A stretch of 64,000 bases of DNA, taken from positions 62,001-126,000 of the forward strand of contig NBAY01000091.1 of NCBI GenBank assembly GCA_002794775.1, in the 5' to 3' direction. The notes below the pieces were generated by a model. The model was not told where the DNA came from, did not search any database, and saw only the letters and a list, made by a program, of their open reading frames with translations. Position 1 is the stretch's first letter; each line of letters begins with the position of its first letter. This document shows, in pieces, positions 1 to 11,900 of the stretch. Position numbers and translations under genes: made by a program. This stretch comes from Porodaedalea pini (taxonomy: Eukaryota; Basidiomycota; Agaricomycetes; Hymenochaetales; Hymenochaetaceae).

Positions 1-1626
1 GGCAAGGCCGACCTACTATCGCGCATGGCGGGCTATGATCAGGGCAAAGATGACAACGATGGGGTCGTATTCATCAAGGATAAGTGGTTGAACCGTGGAG
101 TGGTGCGGACATCGCGAGATGAGGTGGTGGAACGAGTGGGTGAAGCGCAGAGGGCGCAGGACGATTCGGAGAGGCCTACGGGTTTGGTGGAGGTCGACGA
201 GTTGTGGCGGATGAAAGGCAAGGTGTATGTTCCATTGACAATAAAGGAGGCCGTGTTGCGGGAGTGCCACGACTCGGTTCTGGCTGGTCATCCGGGAGCG
301 TCGAAGACAGTAGAACTCGTCCGTCGCGATTTCTGGTGGGCATCGATGTTCTCCGACGTCCGAGCATACGTCCGAGGATGCGACCATTGTCAACGGACGA
401 AAGCCTTAAGAACGTCGAGGTCTAGACCGCTTCATCCAAACGCTGTCCCTGAAGGACCTTGGGAAATTGTTACGGTCGACCTAATCGGAGAGCTCCCAGA
501 CTCCAAGGGACACAACGCGATCTGCGTCTTCGTGGATAGGTTCTCGAAGCAGATGCACGCGATCCCAACAACGACGAAACTGTCAGCAGAAGGCATGGCC
601 CAGCTGTACCGCGACCACGTCTTCCGCCTCCATGGCCTACCGAAGAAGATCATCCACGACCGAGGCACGCAGTTCGATGCGTCGATGATGAAGGAGCTGT
701 ACAAACTTCTGCACATTAAAGGCAACCCATCGACAGCGTACCATCCACAGATGGATGGTCAAACAGAACGCGTTAACCAAGAGCTCGAACAGTACCTTCG
801 ACTCTTCGTTAACCATCGTCAATCGGACTGGAAGGACTGGCTCCCCCTCGCAGAGTTCGCATACAACAACCGCGAACACTCAGCAACGAAGATGTCCCCC
901 TTCTACGCGAACACAGGACGTCACCCCTTGAGCTTCGACACGACGCGAACCTCATCTGCTAACATGTCAGCGGAAGAATTCGCAAAGCACATCAAGGAGA
1001 CTCATCGCGTTGCTAAGGATAACCTAGTCAAGGCAGCAGAGGACATGAAGCGCTACCATGACCGGACAGCAGGAGCTTCAGTGGAGTACAAGGCTGGAGA
1101 CAAGGTCTTCCTTGACGGGCAAAACATCAGTACGGACTCGCCGACAAAGAAACTCGCAGACAAATGGTACGGCCCCTTTGACGTCGTCGACAAGATAGGA
1201 GCGAGCGCATACAAGCTCAAACTCCCAAAGCGATGGAAAAAGGCCCACCCTGTCTTCAACGAAGCCCTATTGAAACCCGCCGTCGAACCGTCCTTTGAAA
1301 GCCAGAAGCAACCACCGCCGCCACCGCCAGACATCGTCGACAACGAGGAGGAGTACGAACTCGAAGAAGTCTTAGACTCACGTCTGCACCGAGGGAAACT
1401 ACAGTACCTTGTCAAGTGGGTCGGCTACAATGAACCTACTTGGCAGCCTGAGACGGACTTCGGCAAGAACGCGAAAGAGGCGATCGCTGAGTTCTACCTC
1501 AAACATCCCGGTGCACCTTGGAAACTCAACATCCCTCGTCAACGACTCCGTCCACTCTTCGCCGACACCGAGCCTGACGACCGCGATCATGGTTGGTCGG
1601 GACGTCCAACCTTGAAGGGGGGGTAA
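1..1626 (+). CDS. Ty3/gypsy chromovirus Pol polyprotein, 3' part (integrase + chromodomain)
   Basis: The reading frame is open from base 1 (the first ATG is at 25), so this is the C-terminal part of a Pol polyprotein cut by the window edge. The first residues resemble the end of the RNase H region. An HHCC zinc finger follows (about 268-390, ending in a CDHC motif), then the integrase core with the DD35E triad: Asp at 478, Asp at 658, Glu at 766, with exactly 35 residues between the last two. A chromodomain lies near 1351-1500 (LVKWVGY core), which places the element in the chromoviruses. Integrase inserts the element cDNA, and the chromodomain is thought to direct it to marked chromatin. The frame shows no internal stop, so this copy may be young. 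The TAA stop at 1624-1626 sits between the polypurine tract and the LTR. Confidence 0.93.
   Translation, partial: GKADLLSRMAGYDQGKDDNDGVVFIKDKWLNRGVVRTSRDEVVERVGEAQRAQDDSERPTGLVEVDELWRMKGKVYVPLTIKEAVLRECHDSVLAGHPGASKTVELVRRDFWWASMFSDVRAYVRGCDHCQRTKALRTSRSRPLHPNAVPEGPWEIVTVDLIGELPDSKGHNAICVFVDRFSKQMHAIPTTTKLSAEGMAQLYRDHVFRLHGLPKKIIHDRGTQFDASMMKELYKLLHIKGNPSTAYHPQMDGQTERVNQELEQYLRLFVNHRQSDWKDWLPLAEFAYNNREHSATKMSPFYANTGRHPLSFDTTRTSSANMSAEEFAKHIKETHRVAKDNLVKAAEDMKRYHDRTAGASVEYKAGDKVFLDGQNISTDSPTKKLADKWYGPFDVVDKIGASAYKLKLPKRWKKAHPVFNEALLKPAVEPSFESQKQPPPPPPDIVDNEEEYELEEVLDSRLHRGKLQYLVKWVGYNEPTWQPETDFGKNAKEAIAEFYLKHPGAPWKLNIPRQRLRPLFADTEPDDRDHGWSGRPTLKGG
1614..1623 (+). other. Polypurine tract (plus-strand primer site)
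   Basis: A GA(A)G7 purine run lies 3 bp before the presumed LTR start, where LTR retrotransposons place the plus-strand primer. It overlaps the last codons of the polyprotein. Confidence 0.75.
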
Positions 1627-2038
1627 TGTTAGAACCTGAACTTTCACCTTTTCCTTTATTTTCCCTTTTACCATTTCCTTTATTATATTCGTCCTTTTCA
1701 TTATAATTACCCATCTTACACAATCATTCCCACACTGTCTTCAGTCGTTCCATTCCCACTCGTTATGTAATGTTAGATAATATAGTCTCACGGTCGTCGC
1801 TATATAAGGTCTCAGGAATCGCATGAACTCCTTGTTCTGCTTTTCCTCTTACCTCCGCGACGACCTAGGTGAGACTCGTCCCCCTGTATTAGTTTAGACT
1901 TGTATTAATCCTCTTACCTCCGCGACGACCTAGCCTGAGTAAGCGTGTCCCGAGTCTACGCTCGAGTATAGCACGTCCCAGACGACAGTCGGCCGAGGCC
2001 TGCCCAGTCCGAGTCGTCTCCCGGACTCCCGCCTAACA
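1627..2038 (+). repeat. Probable 3' LTR of the chromovirus
   Basis: The segment starts with TGTTAG right after the polypurine tract and stop codon, and the inverted match CTAACA ends at 2038, giving a 412-bp LTR. It holds a TATA element (TATATAA, 1801-1807). It also holds a 24-bp direct repeat at 1845-1868 and 1910-1933 (ACCTCCGCGACGACCTAG core). The 5' LTR is outside the window, so the right boundary rests on the 6-bp terminal inverted match and on the abrupt end of the LINE RNase H domain at the same place. No target-site duplication can be tested here. Confidence 0.6.
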
Positions 2039-2606
2039 CAAATCCATGGCCGCCATTATAAGACCCGTCGGCATTGGGGATGATGGAGCCATCTGTGAAG
2101 ATAAAGTATTGATAGGGGGGAGGGTTTAAAAAGAAAGAATTGAACTTGCGAATAGCGTGGTTGCGATGTGTTATTGAAGGGATAGGTGTCATAATTAATC
2201 GAGAATGAATTTGAGTAAAGGTAGGGAAAAGGACTGATTTTGGAATGATGATACCGGGCAGAAGGGTGGAAGTTAGATATTGTCTCGGACTGGGGTTGTG
2301 TTTGGAATGGGAGAAGTATGAAAGTAAGAAACATTGAGAAAGGGATCGAATGAAAAGATTCAGAGGTGGGCATGATAGGAATGATTCAGCGATTTCAGGC
2401 TTAATGTTTCGGTGAAATATAGAATGAAAGAATCGGTTTTGGACCGGTTGAAGAATGGAGGAAATCTGCAGGGATTCCGGAAAAAGGACAGCGCCATAAA
2501 TGGCGACCGAATGAATCAAACCAAAATATAATGACCTGGCGTATTGGAAGTGTGCGCCATTCGATCGATGAAACAGAAACGAACATTGGTGAAGAGTGGA
2601 AAGCAC
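2039..2606 (-). pseudogene. LINE RNase H domain, truncated
   Basis: The minus-strand frame carries an RNase H start (FTDGS with the first catalytic Asp, then a Gly-rich strand ending in GFVL) and breaks off at the LTR junction. The frame happens to stay open into the LTR until about 1956, but that stretch has no RNase H features. The upstream part looks like the RT-RNase H linker. The fragment cannot encode an active enzyme. Confidence 0.65.
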
Positions 2607-2759
2607 TTTGTTAGCGTGGGCTTGGAAATGGAGATTGGGTGAAAGGTCATAAGAAAAAATTACGCCTAGCCAAGTAAGGTGGCGTGAGGGAGGAATAACG
2701 CGGTTATCTGGAAGGGATAAAGACGCATTGGAAGAAGATGGAGAATCATGAAGAAAGGA

Positions 2760-3848
2760 TCAGAAAGTAATGGACACAGCTTGATGATGCGGAAGAATGT
2801 GAAGAAGTTCGATGGCATCTGGGTCAATGGAGAGGCCAAGACTTTGAAATTGAAGGGATAGGAATTGAAATTGGTTTCGGAGTCGGGTTAAATTAGTTGA
2901 AATGCTGAGAGAGCGAGAATAAAGGAGATGGTCGTCCATATACGCCAGTAAAGGGCGATGTGGGCCAAAATGAGTGTTGTAAGCCGAAATGGCATCTGCT
3001 GCCGCAAAGACTGAGATAAGTGGAGATAGAGGAGACCCCTGGGGGACACCTCTGTTCGGTTTAATAAAAGGGGCGGAAAAGAAATTGTTGAAATGAAAAG
3101 AAATGGGCCTGTCCCTAAGCCAAACCGATAGAATGTGAATGAGGTTGGGGTGAACATTAGAGAGAATAAGTTTGTGAAGAAGACGGTTGTGAGAAATATT
3201 GTCAAAAAATCCTTGGATATCCACAGTGAGAATAGAAGTAATGAGATAGCGGTGACGTTGCAAGCGAGATGAGAGGTCATCACTGCGGTTTATAATGAAT
3301 GGTTGGGTTAGGATGGTAGAAAGCAGATTGTAGCAAGCGGTGAGAGAGGAACGGTGTTTCTGACACCCATGTTGAGCGTCGGGTAGAAGGTTATGAGATT
3401 CGAAAAAGGGTTGTAAGAAATTGAAAAGGACGTGTTCGAAGAGTTTGCCGATGGTGTCGACTAATGTAATGGGGCGGTAAGCTCTGGGAACTGAAAAGTC
3501 AGAACATTTGGGTTTAGGGATAAAGGTAACGAGCAAAGTTTTAAAAGATAAAGGAAAATGTCCAATTTGAAGGCACAAAGAAAAAAGATCAACGAAAAAT
3601 TGACCGCGATGTTCCATGAGTAACGCGAGGTGTTTATATGAAATGTGGTTATTGCCAGGACTGGTTTCCTGATCAATGCCACAAAGCGCATCCTGAATGT
3701 CGCTCATCGTCAATGACCTGAAGTCACGGAGGGGGGGAAGCGGGATGACCTCCAGCGAAGACCTTAAGGGCGGGAAGAACGTCTCGCAAAAAAGGGACGT
3801 CTTGTCATCTTCGGTGAGTGTGAATGAGCCGTTGGCCATCCGCAACAC
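2760..3848 (-). pseudogene. LINE reverse transcriptase domain
   Basis: A 362-residue open frame with non-LTR RT blocks: the YRPITL block, GVPQGSPLSP, and the catalytic AYMDD box. Frame breaks separate it from the endonuclease on one side and the RNase H on the other, so the original ORF2 is split into at least three pieces. It copied element RNA at the nicked target. It is now a relic. Confidence 0.85.
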
Positions 3849-4250
3849 TCCTATGGGAGAGCGACGGCGAGCGGTACCTAAATATTGATTACGCCAGATG
3901 GATCGAGCGTCAGACTGCTGGAGGCGCGTGCCAAAAAAGGCGTTTTTGGCACGGGTAAGTTCAATATCGAGGCGTTTTCACGAATCAGGTTGGGGGTCGC
4001 GACAATGTGCGCGGTAAAGTCTCGAACACTCTTCCAACCACCAAGTATTGGGGCCAAAATACAAGCGCAGTTTTCGTTTGTTAAGAAAGGAAGAAGCGAA
4101 GTCAGAAAATGAGGTCTGGAAGGCAAAGAGAAGGTTGTCCAGCACCTTAGGTGAAGTGATATTTTCTAAGGAGAATGAAAAGGAGTTAGAATCGCAGAAT
4201 TCTGTGACAAATGCAGGTAAGTCCTGAGAACGAATTGAACGAAGGGCGGG

Positions 4251-5000
4251 TCATGTCGGAGAGGTGATTACATCCAACTCAAATGAAAAGGAAAGTGGGC
4301 GATGATCAGACGAAATGTCAAGAGGGTAGCTCGAAATAGAAGTATGATTCAAGAGATGGGAGGACAAGTCCTCAGAAGCGATGACGAGGTTGATGATTGT
4401 TTTGGAATTATTAGAACGGTTGAAGTAGGTGTGTTGGTTAGGGGGGTTACAAACGGTTAAACTGCTGTTGTTGATCCAGTCAACGAAAGCTCTGGATCGT
4501 GGGAACTCGGCCGCTTGGGTGGGAAATGACCACAGGTCGGAATGTCTGTTAAAGTCTCCAGTGAAAATGTTAGAGGGGAGTCGAAGTGAAGGAAAGGGGG
4601 TTTCGAACTCGCGATTACTTGGGGAATTATAAACATTCCAAAGTAAAAGAGGGGATAGGTTATCCCGAGAAATGGCAATGACGCAAATGTTTGGGGAGGG
4701 GGGGTCAATGTCATATAAGGAAATGCGATGGATAATGCGTGGATGCACCAAGGTACAGCATTGCAGTTTTGTTGAAGGGGAAGGCCAGAAAATTGTATAA
4801 GGGGCAGAATTGCGAATTTGAAAAATGCGTGAGCCCGAAGGCGACATTTTGGAGGGGATGATTGAGGAAATGGTTGGGATTTCCTGAAAGCAAATAATGT
4901 CCAGGGTGGATTGTGTGGATGAAAAGGAGCGTAAAAGAAAATCGAAAGTGGGTTCAGAATTGCGAATGTTAAGTGAAAAAATGGAAATTGTATCAGTCAT
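4251..5000 (-). pseudogene. LINE endonuclease domain (exonuclease-endonuclease-phosphatase fold)
   Basis: A 249-residue frame at the start of ORF2 contains the EEP landmarks: an N-terminal LN(I)RN strand, CFQE with the metal-binding Glu, GDFN, and a C-terminal SSDHRPL with the catalytic Asp-His. It would nick target DNA for primed reverse transcription. It is separated from the RT by about 400 bp of shifted frame (3849-4250) where partial similarity continues in another frame. Confidence 0.82.
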
Positions 5001-5005
5001 AGAGA

Positions 5006-6097
5006 TTAGTAAGGAGACCGATAATTACGGCGAGCTGGGCACTCCAATGACCTGGCACTGTGATTACCCTGGCAGTTGATGCAATGGGCAAAATGGTCGC
5101 ATTGGAGGTTGTTGGACGCTGTACATGGAGCGCATTTAGCGACATGCACGGCGGTTCGATGGGGTTCAGAACAGATTGCACAGCGGGCGACTGAGCGGCA
5201 TTTCGGTGCGGAATGTCCCAGGCAATGACAGTTGTCGCACTGGTTAATGGTGGGTCGTGCTTTCATCTCTTCGAGGCGACGGATGACCCCAAAGACGGGT
5301 ACCGATCTGTTGTTATGCAGGAAGAAATGGTCGAAACAAAGGCGGGAGTCGTCCTTGAGGACCACCGAAATGTTGCAAAAGTCACGTTGATTAAGCCTTT
5401 CGATAGACGACATGAAACGAGGCGGGAACATGAATTCCTGGCCTTCGAATTGCGGGAGCGCGGAAATCTCCTCAATCAGATCTTTTTCAGAGTAGATGAG
5501 GTTGGTGTCCTTGTCGAAGACTGGGACTCCAGGGATAACCATTTTAAACTGGGGCGACGGCGTAAATGCCTTGGCTCCAGAAATGTTAATTATGCGGTTG
5601 AGTTGGGTCACCAGCGTACTGTGCTGGGAATCAAAATCAGTACGAATGTTAGTGAACGCAATCAGCAAGTTGCTGTTGGAGGTGTATTCGACATTCAAAA
5701 TAACGAGGTGCTTAAAAAGCGGATTGCCCTTGAGGCCCGCTCGCACTGCGTTTTTAACAGAAAGAGGGGACGGGTGGACGGCAAGGTCACCCGGGAGTGA
5801 AAAGAAGATGCGTCAGATGTTGCAAACTCGGGTGTTGACCGATCCGTTAGATCGGTTGATGGGAACTGTGGATACTTCTCCTTGGGGGTTCTACTCCGTG
5901 ATTCGTACTACCTTAGTAGGGGTAGTCTTGGGTTTTTTCTGGGTAGCTTTCACATATGAGACGGTGGTGAAACTGTCGCGGTCGGTACTGACGGCATTGA
6001 CTGGTGGATAATAAATCTGTGTTTGGGATCCACGAGGAGCATTGTGTTCTGAGTGGGTGTAACCATCAGGTGCGATGATAGTGCCCTCCGTCGTCAT
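5006..6097 (-). pseudogene. LINE ORF1, C-terminal part with zinc knuckles
   Basis: The frame 5006-5746 ends in a Cys/His-rich tail with three CCHC-like knuckles (CDNCHCLGHSAPKC is the clearest), typical of LINE ORF1 nucleic-acid-binding proteins. A second short frame (5891-6097) continues the protein upstream after a shift. There is no ATG in the right place, so the pieces are remnants of one ORF1 joined with the 6296-7240 frame. Confidence 0.72.
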
Positions 6098-6295
6098 ACA
6101 ATAACCAGAGCCCGGGATACGGGTTTTAGCGATGGCGGCTGCATATTCTGTCTTCCCGTTCTTGGGGTTTTGGACGCGCTGTTTGATAATAGGGGCCGGG
6201 GGTGGGAACCTAGGATCATGAACGAAACGAGCCCCAATGGGGTCTGGTAGAATTTTATTCTGTTTGTTAGAGTTAGTGTTAGCAGAAATGGGTTG

Positions 6296-7240
6296 TCAAA
6301 CTGAAGAAGCCGGGACGTCTGAAAGTTGTTTTTTGATATTGTTGGTTTTTTCCGAAATAGATGTTACAACTGCCGAAAGGTGTTGGATGGACCTGGACAT
6401 GGCATGCATAGTATCAGTGATTTCCTGATCACGGATGGTCTGACTGTTAACATAAATATTTTCGAAAACATGCTTGAAGGATGGTGAGTGAATGCGGTAA
6501 GTAGAATGAAAAGCCTCCAGACTCTCGTTAGCTGAGTTCTGGAGTGTAGTCTCGTCGTCCAAAGTATTGGATTTGTTGATCCAAGATACCAAGTTTGAAC
6601 CGATATTGGCGAGGATAGTCCCGGCACGAACTGGATCTTCATGCCAGGCCTTATCGGAAGACCATGTGGGTTGGGAAATGAGCGTGTTGATCTTATCGAC
6701 GGTCTCTTTAGTAAGGTCTGCAAAGGAAAGGTTGACCTTTTCGGCGATGGCCGGATCCTCCTGCTCATTGATGTCAACCATATCGTTGTCGAGCTGGGGG
6801 GCTTGACTGGTAAATCTGTCCGGGATGTACAGATCGTCATCCATAGCATCATTGTCGATTCGGGCTGGGGGCGGGAGTGATCTATGTTCCTCCTCGGAAT
6901 TCGAACGTTTAAGCGTGTTCTGCGACTCGATATCGGGGGTGGGAGGAAGGTCTCCTTGTTTGCGAAGTTTGGCGGCATGTTCGTCCGCCTCGACATCTGG
7001 TGACCATTGGGCACGATTCGCTTTGACTTGGTTGCAAACGGCGTCGTTGTGGTTGTAGGTCTTGTCGCGACCACACACGGCACATAGTTTGGCGGTCCCA
7101 CTAACACACTGGCGGCTGTGATAGGGGAAATCCTGTTTACACTCCTCACACTTGGTGGGGTCCTTGGGATTAACAAGGGATAGAGAAGACTTTGTCTTAT
7201 GCAGAGAGGCTTTCGCTCTGGTCAACATTTTGTTGTCCAT
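6296..7240 (-). pseudogene. LINE ORF1, N-terminal part with Cys cluster
   Basis: A 314-residue open frame starts at an ATG at 7238-7240. Near residues 30-70 it has a Cys/His cluster (CEEC...C...CAVC...C) that could bind zinc. The rest is hydrophilic and helical. The order relative to the knuckle-bearing part fits an ORF1 protein. A stop at 6296 and shifts downstream break it. No known fungal host protein comes to mind, and I assign it to the LINE from position only. Confidence 0.6.
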
Positions 7241-7380
7241 AGCGGGGAGAGAGTAGAGAGAGGTTGTTGATCGATTTTCCCACGATAGATGATGATGGTA
7301 GGAAGAAAGAAGTGCCTCATCAAGTCCTCGACCGTCGACGTCCAGTAATTGACGCAAGACTTGGCTATCCTCCGGCCATT

Positions 7381-8697
7381 ATGTCACTTGACGCTCTTAA
7401 ATCAGAGATCGCTGTCAAGCGCAAGCTCACCACTGAAGATGTGGCTCGCCCGACGAAGTACATGCGACGCGGCGAATTGGAGAAGCTGAAGGAGGAGCAA
7501 GAACGAAAGGAGAAAGAAGAGAAAGAGAGGCAAAGGCGCAAGCAAGAGGAGGAAGACCGAGAGGCTGCGGAAACGAAAGAGAAACTGAAAGTGAGTTTTC
7601 TTCTATGAGGTACTTTGGTGCGAGTGTTGAGGCGACCTTGGAGAACAGGCTGCACGCACGTACTCGAATTCTCCAATGCCAGAGTCTTCGGCTTCTGCGA
7701 GAGACTCAGATTTCGACTCCCCCGCTCCAGAGACTGGCGGCTTCAACATCTCGAACGAAGAGGCTGTACGGCGCCTGCGCGCCAAGGGCCAGCCTATCCG
7801 CCTTTTTGGCGAGACCGACCGCGAACGCCGTTTACGACTACGTGCTCTCGAACTCATCGAGGAGAAGGGGCACGATCGGCATGGCGGACAGAACGACTTC
7901 AAAAAGGCATTGGAGGACGTGGAAACCAATGAACTCGAGGCGAAGGCGAAAGGAAAGGAGAAGAACTTGAAGAGTAAGGAAGAGGCAGACACGTCTGGGA
8001 CCGCGATGATCGACCTAGAGTTGATTAAAACAAACCCTGACAAGCTATATCCTCTGATCTACTATGCACTCAAAAGGACATTAAAGGAATGGGGGGAGGC
8101 TATGGATGAACGTCCGGATCACATCAAGCGGACGACGCAGGGAAAGCTTGCAGCCGCAACTCAAGTTCAATCTGCGCAATATCTTAAGCCTCTTTTCAAG
8201 AGTCTTCGGTCTCGAGTGAGTTTGCCTTCTGCTCGGAGTGGGATGTCATTAACTCATGCTTCTTGTACAGAACCTTCCTCCCGATATGCTGGCGCGAATA
8301 GCTGAGATAGTCTACTACATGCAGAAGCGGCAATATCAGAGAGCCAATGACTCATATCTTCGTTTGTCGATTGGGAACGCACCTTGGCCTATTGGTGTCA
8401 CCATGGTTGGGTGAGTTGTTTGTCCCACACTTCACGAATATTTTCTGGCTGAAACTCTTGACTCCCAGTATTCACGAACGATCCGCGCGAGAGAAAATCT
8501 CGGCTGATCAAGTAGCACACGTCCTGAACGACGAAGTCAGTCGTAAATATATTCAGAGTCTGAAGCGGTGAGTTCTGCCTGAAGGGAACTTGAATATTGC
8601 CTTACTGATATGACTTATTTCCTCTAAAAATCTCAGGTTACTCACTTTTTCCCAAACGAAATACCCTCCGGAGGATCTTACGCAGCTCATGGGATGA
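7381..8697 (+). CDS. prp18: Pre-mRNA-splicing factor Prp18
   Basis: Second-step splicing factor, which stabilises the spliceosome for exon ligation with Slu7 and U5 snRNP. Exons by signals and frame: 7381-7590, 7649-8215, 8271-8410, 8469-8567, 8637-8697, giving 358 residues. The N-terminus has the family pattern (short DALK motif, RRGELE, then a charged E/K/R coiled coil at residues 35-70). The PRP4-like (SFM) motif with RLFGE lies at residues 104-135. The conserved Prp18 five-helix domain spans about 190-350 ([21 protein letters not shown] loop). All introns are GT-AG and 55-70 bp. The neighbour on the left is the dead LINE, whose 5' end comes within about 100 bp of the start codon. The next gene, cwh43, follows on the same strand after 231 bp. 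Confidence 0.95.
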
Positions 8698-8928
8698 ACA
8701 GTCTTCTGTCGTTTAATTTTTGTACTTCACTTGGTCGGACATTGTACTCTATGAATAATGGGTGTTTACGTCGTGTTGATCATCATGATGAAATGAGACT
8801 TCTTGTGCGTGCCCGCGCCGACACCGACCATCGCCGCAATACTAAGTTGGAAACAACGCATGACGAGAAATCAACTGGACTGCCTTTAAAAGCTTTCAAC
8901 TTTGTTTCAACCTTGCCCATGAACGACT

Positions 8929-11900
8929 ATGGCTACGGTCCCAGGTCAGCGCCGCTCGCCGCTAACGCTCCGTGCGTCTGACATTTCGCGTGTACACACA
9001 ACTCTTGCCTTCCTCGCGTTTGGCACGGCTCTCGTTCTGGGCTGTGTTTGTCATTTTGAAAAGATCGTAAAAAATGGTGTTGCTGGTTATCCTCAAGAAT
9101 GGTTCCCTTCGGTTTCTGCGACGTGAGCAATAGGAGCAGCATTAGATGGGAAACACTACGGTCTAACTTCCTCACGCAGAATCGGAGACTGGTATCCAGA
9201 GCGCAGTGTTTTCCATATATTAATCGCGTTGAATGCTGGTGAGCTGCCTCAGCATGGCAAGCCTTTCGCAATCACTTACGAGTCTGGTGCTAGGCCCGCG
9301 ATTTGCGTTGGTTGTGTTGCAGTACTTTCTCCAGCGAACGACCTCATCGTCTCTGCCGCTAGTCGTTCTTCTTGCCGGTCTCATACGTACCCTGTCTTGT
9401 GGTGGTTGGGTGTACATCACTTCATCGGATGATCACGATGCGCACGACATCCTCATGATTACCTACATATTGTGCAATCTACCTTGGATGTTCGGTGGAA
9501 TCGCTTGTACGCCTAAAACGCAAGTGCGACAGAGGCGTAGACGGTGAGTCAAACATTTCATTCGGTATGCAAGCAAGTACTCACGGCAAGACAGAATCGC
9601 ATTTGCATCAACGTATGTGTCGTGTGTGGACCAGTGCATTTAGTATCTGACATATGCTACAATGGCAGTTTTTTTGTGTCAATAATTCCCATGATGTTTT
9701 TCTTCGTACAGCACAAGGTGCATAGGATCCCAGGCGGTACGCATTGCGCACAGATTTATGCTACCCTTCATCCTCTAAACGGCTAGAGAAAATGACTGAT
9801 AACTTCACATAGCTTACACTCACTACGCGTTTTTCGAGTGGGGGCTCATCTTTACAGACATTCTCTTTGACTCTGTTACGGAGTTAGATTTTGCTGATGC
9901 GCATCTCGAGGTAATGGTTCATACTTTTCTACCTACCTTGCAAGGTTCATTCAATTGACTATTCGTAAGGTTACTATTCATATAGGCGGCGGCGCAGACT
10001 TTCAGAGCAAGGATATATCGTATGTAAAGCGCTACGTGTAATGCTAAAACAAAATAAACTGATCTTATATGCAAGTAACGTTGTGCAGAATGTCAAGGCG
10101 CAAAAATCAAATAAGGTGAAGAATGAACCTCAAGTCGTTGAGCATAAGGATGCTAGCAGTAGCAAAACCTCAAATGCTGTGGAAAGGACGACTCGGCAAA
10201 GTATGCCCGAGACATTTAGACTGTTCTTCAACACGATTCGAAGCCATAGAGCGGCAATTTCTTTCTTATCAGACTTGTATCTCGGTACGATCACTCATCA
10301 GTTATGCAAACTTGACATACCAGATTGAGCCATTTTCGTTACCAGCGTACATATTCTGGTCGATCTACACTTCGCTCATCCCTAGTCTGTTCTACTTCTC
10401 CGTTTGGGAACTAGGCATCGCAGGCGCTGAGCTTGCGCTTCTTTCCATCCTTTCGCCGGGTCTCCTCGGCTTGAAGCCGTTCAGGTCGTGGGCGTCGAGG
10501 AAACCTAGCCGAGTAACACTGCATGTCCTAGGCCTGGCTGGCCTAGTTGCGTTCAAGTTTCCTAAGCCCGCCCAGCGGCTCTTACTTGTCGCTTTCGCGA
10601 CTTTTTTCACGTGCATTGGCGCTGTCGTTGACTGGTCGCATCCATCATCGGCATCATCACAATCCATGTGTATGTCCTATGCACTTCTTTAGTAAGATAT
10701 TGTACTCACTTTTATTGCACCTTTGCCGATAAGTTTTAGGGCTTGGACTTATTCTATCTTCCCTTTCAAAGCATGCAAATCATTCCAACAATCCTCGTAA
10801 GTCAATCAATACATTGGCCTTTTCATGGTTTCAATGCTGCTGTGTCCGGTAGTGTGGCCGATGCTTGATGAACGCTCTGGAGGTTATAACATGACTGGAA
10901 TACTCCTTGCCATTCTTTCCGTTTACGAACTGGCATCGCGGGACAATCGTACAGATAACCAAGCAAGTCCACGGCACGAGGCAGAAGAGCCTAGTAGCTC
11001 CCACTCGAAAGCTCACGTCACTGCGTGGCTGCCGTGTTCATTGGCCCTTGGAAGCTTATTATTCAGTCTCCACTGCTTCCTAACCGACCCGAGCACATTG
11101 ATTGCGTGGTCATGGACGGGTTATCCTATCCAAGGTCCGGTTCCACATCTTCATGGCTCCCTAACGCTCCTTGCTCAGTCGGTGGGCTTGCTTATCCCTA
11201 TGCTCGGGTCTTCTGCCTCCCGTAGCCTTTCCAGCCCTGCATGGTTCCTTTGCGGCGCATTGTTTTCCTTTATCCTATATGCCTACAAAGATTGGATTGG
11301 TTATATTGGAGGACTCGGTCTCGCCACCTTCCTGATGTCAATTATCCCGCAGACACTGCAGAAGACCGCTGCATCCCCTGTCGTCGGTCGAACATACTTT
11401 ACGGCGTTCTTCGTTACCGTTCTTCTTTATCTAGCAAACGTGTGGACTGTAGCCTATGCCTTTGTCCCGGGTGGTAATCTACTAAGGGAGAGATCAGATC
11501 TGTACGCCTGCAGTTCTGAATTTTATAATTTCGCTGACGGACACTTAACGACCCCGTAGCGTCCTTCTAGTTCAGATCGTCCTCCTGGCGCCTGCTTTTA
11601 TATGGCCAGGAAGTAAGGATGTTGGACCATTGACGCTGGAGAACTCGCCTCGTTTAAGGCAGCACTGTCTCGGCGCGCTCTGCTTAATGGCTGTCGCTTC
11701 TGGATTGGTTACAATGTATAGAACGCCTGTAACTGCGCCTCAGCCATACCGACCAGGACCTCGCATAGTGCGTGCTGGAATTTGGACTGTGCACTTTGGA
11801 ATGGACAATGAAGGCAGAGACAGTCAGCGAGCCATGCGGGACCTGATTCGGTATACGACCTTTATCTTTTTATCAGTATGCGAGTTTCAACGAATCCATA

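Larger units (their letters stand above)
2039..7300 (-). mobile_element. Degenerate non-LTR retrotransposon (LINE, Tad-like layout)
   Basis: Read on the minus strand from about 7300 down, the region encodes in order: an ORF1 with cysteine motifs and CCHC-type knuckles, an apurinic-type endonuclease, a reverse transcriptase and the start of an RNase H domain. This is the order of Tad-type fungal LINEs. The coding parts lie in different frames with several shifts and stops, so the element is dead. The 3' end (near 2039) is cut inside the RNase H domain by the chromovirus LTR. The 5' end lies about 100 bp from the prp18 start codon. I could not define exact ends or target-site duplications. Confidence 0.85.

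Noticed and set aside
1956..2038. Extension of the LINE RNase H frame through this stretch
   Set aside because: The frame is open but shows no RNase H motif, and the segment lies inside the interval with LTR-type inverted ends and a TATA box; I take it as chance reading through the LTR.
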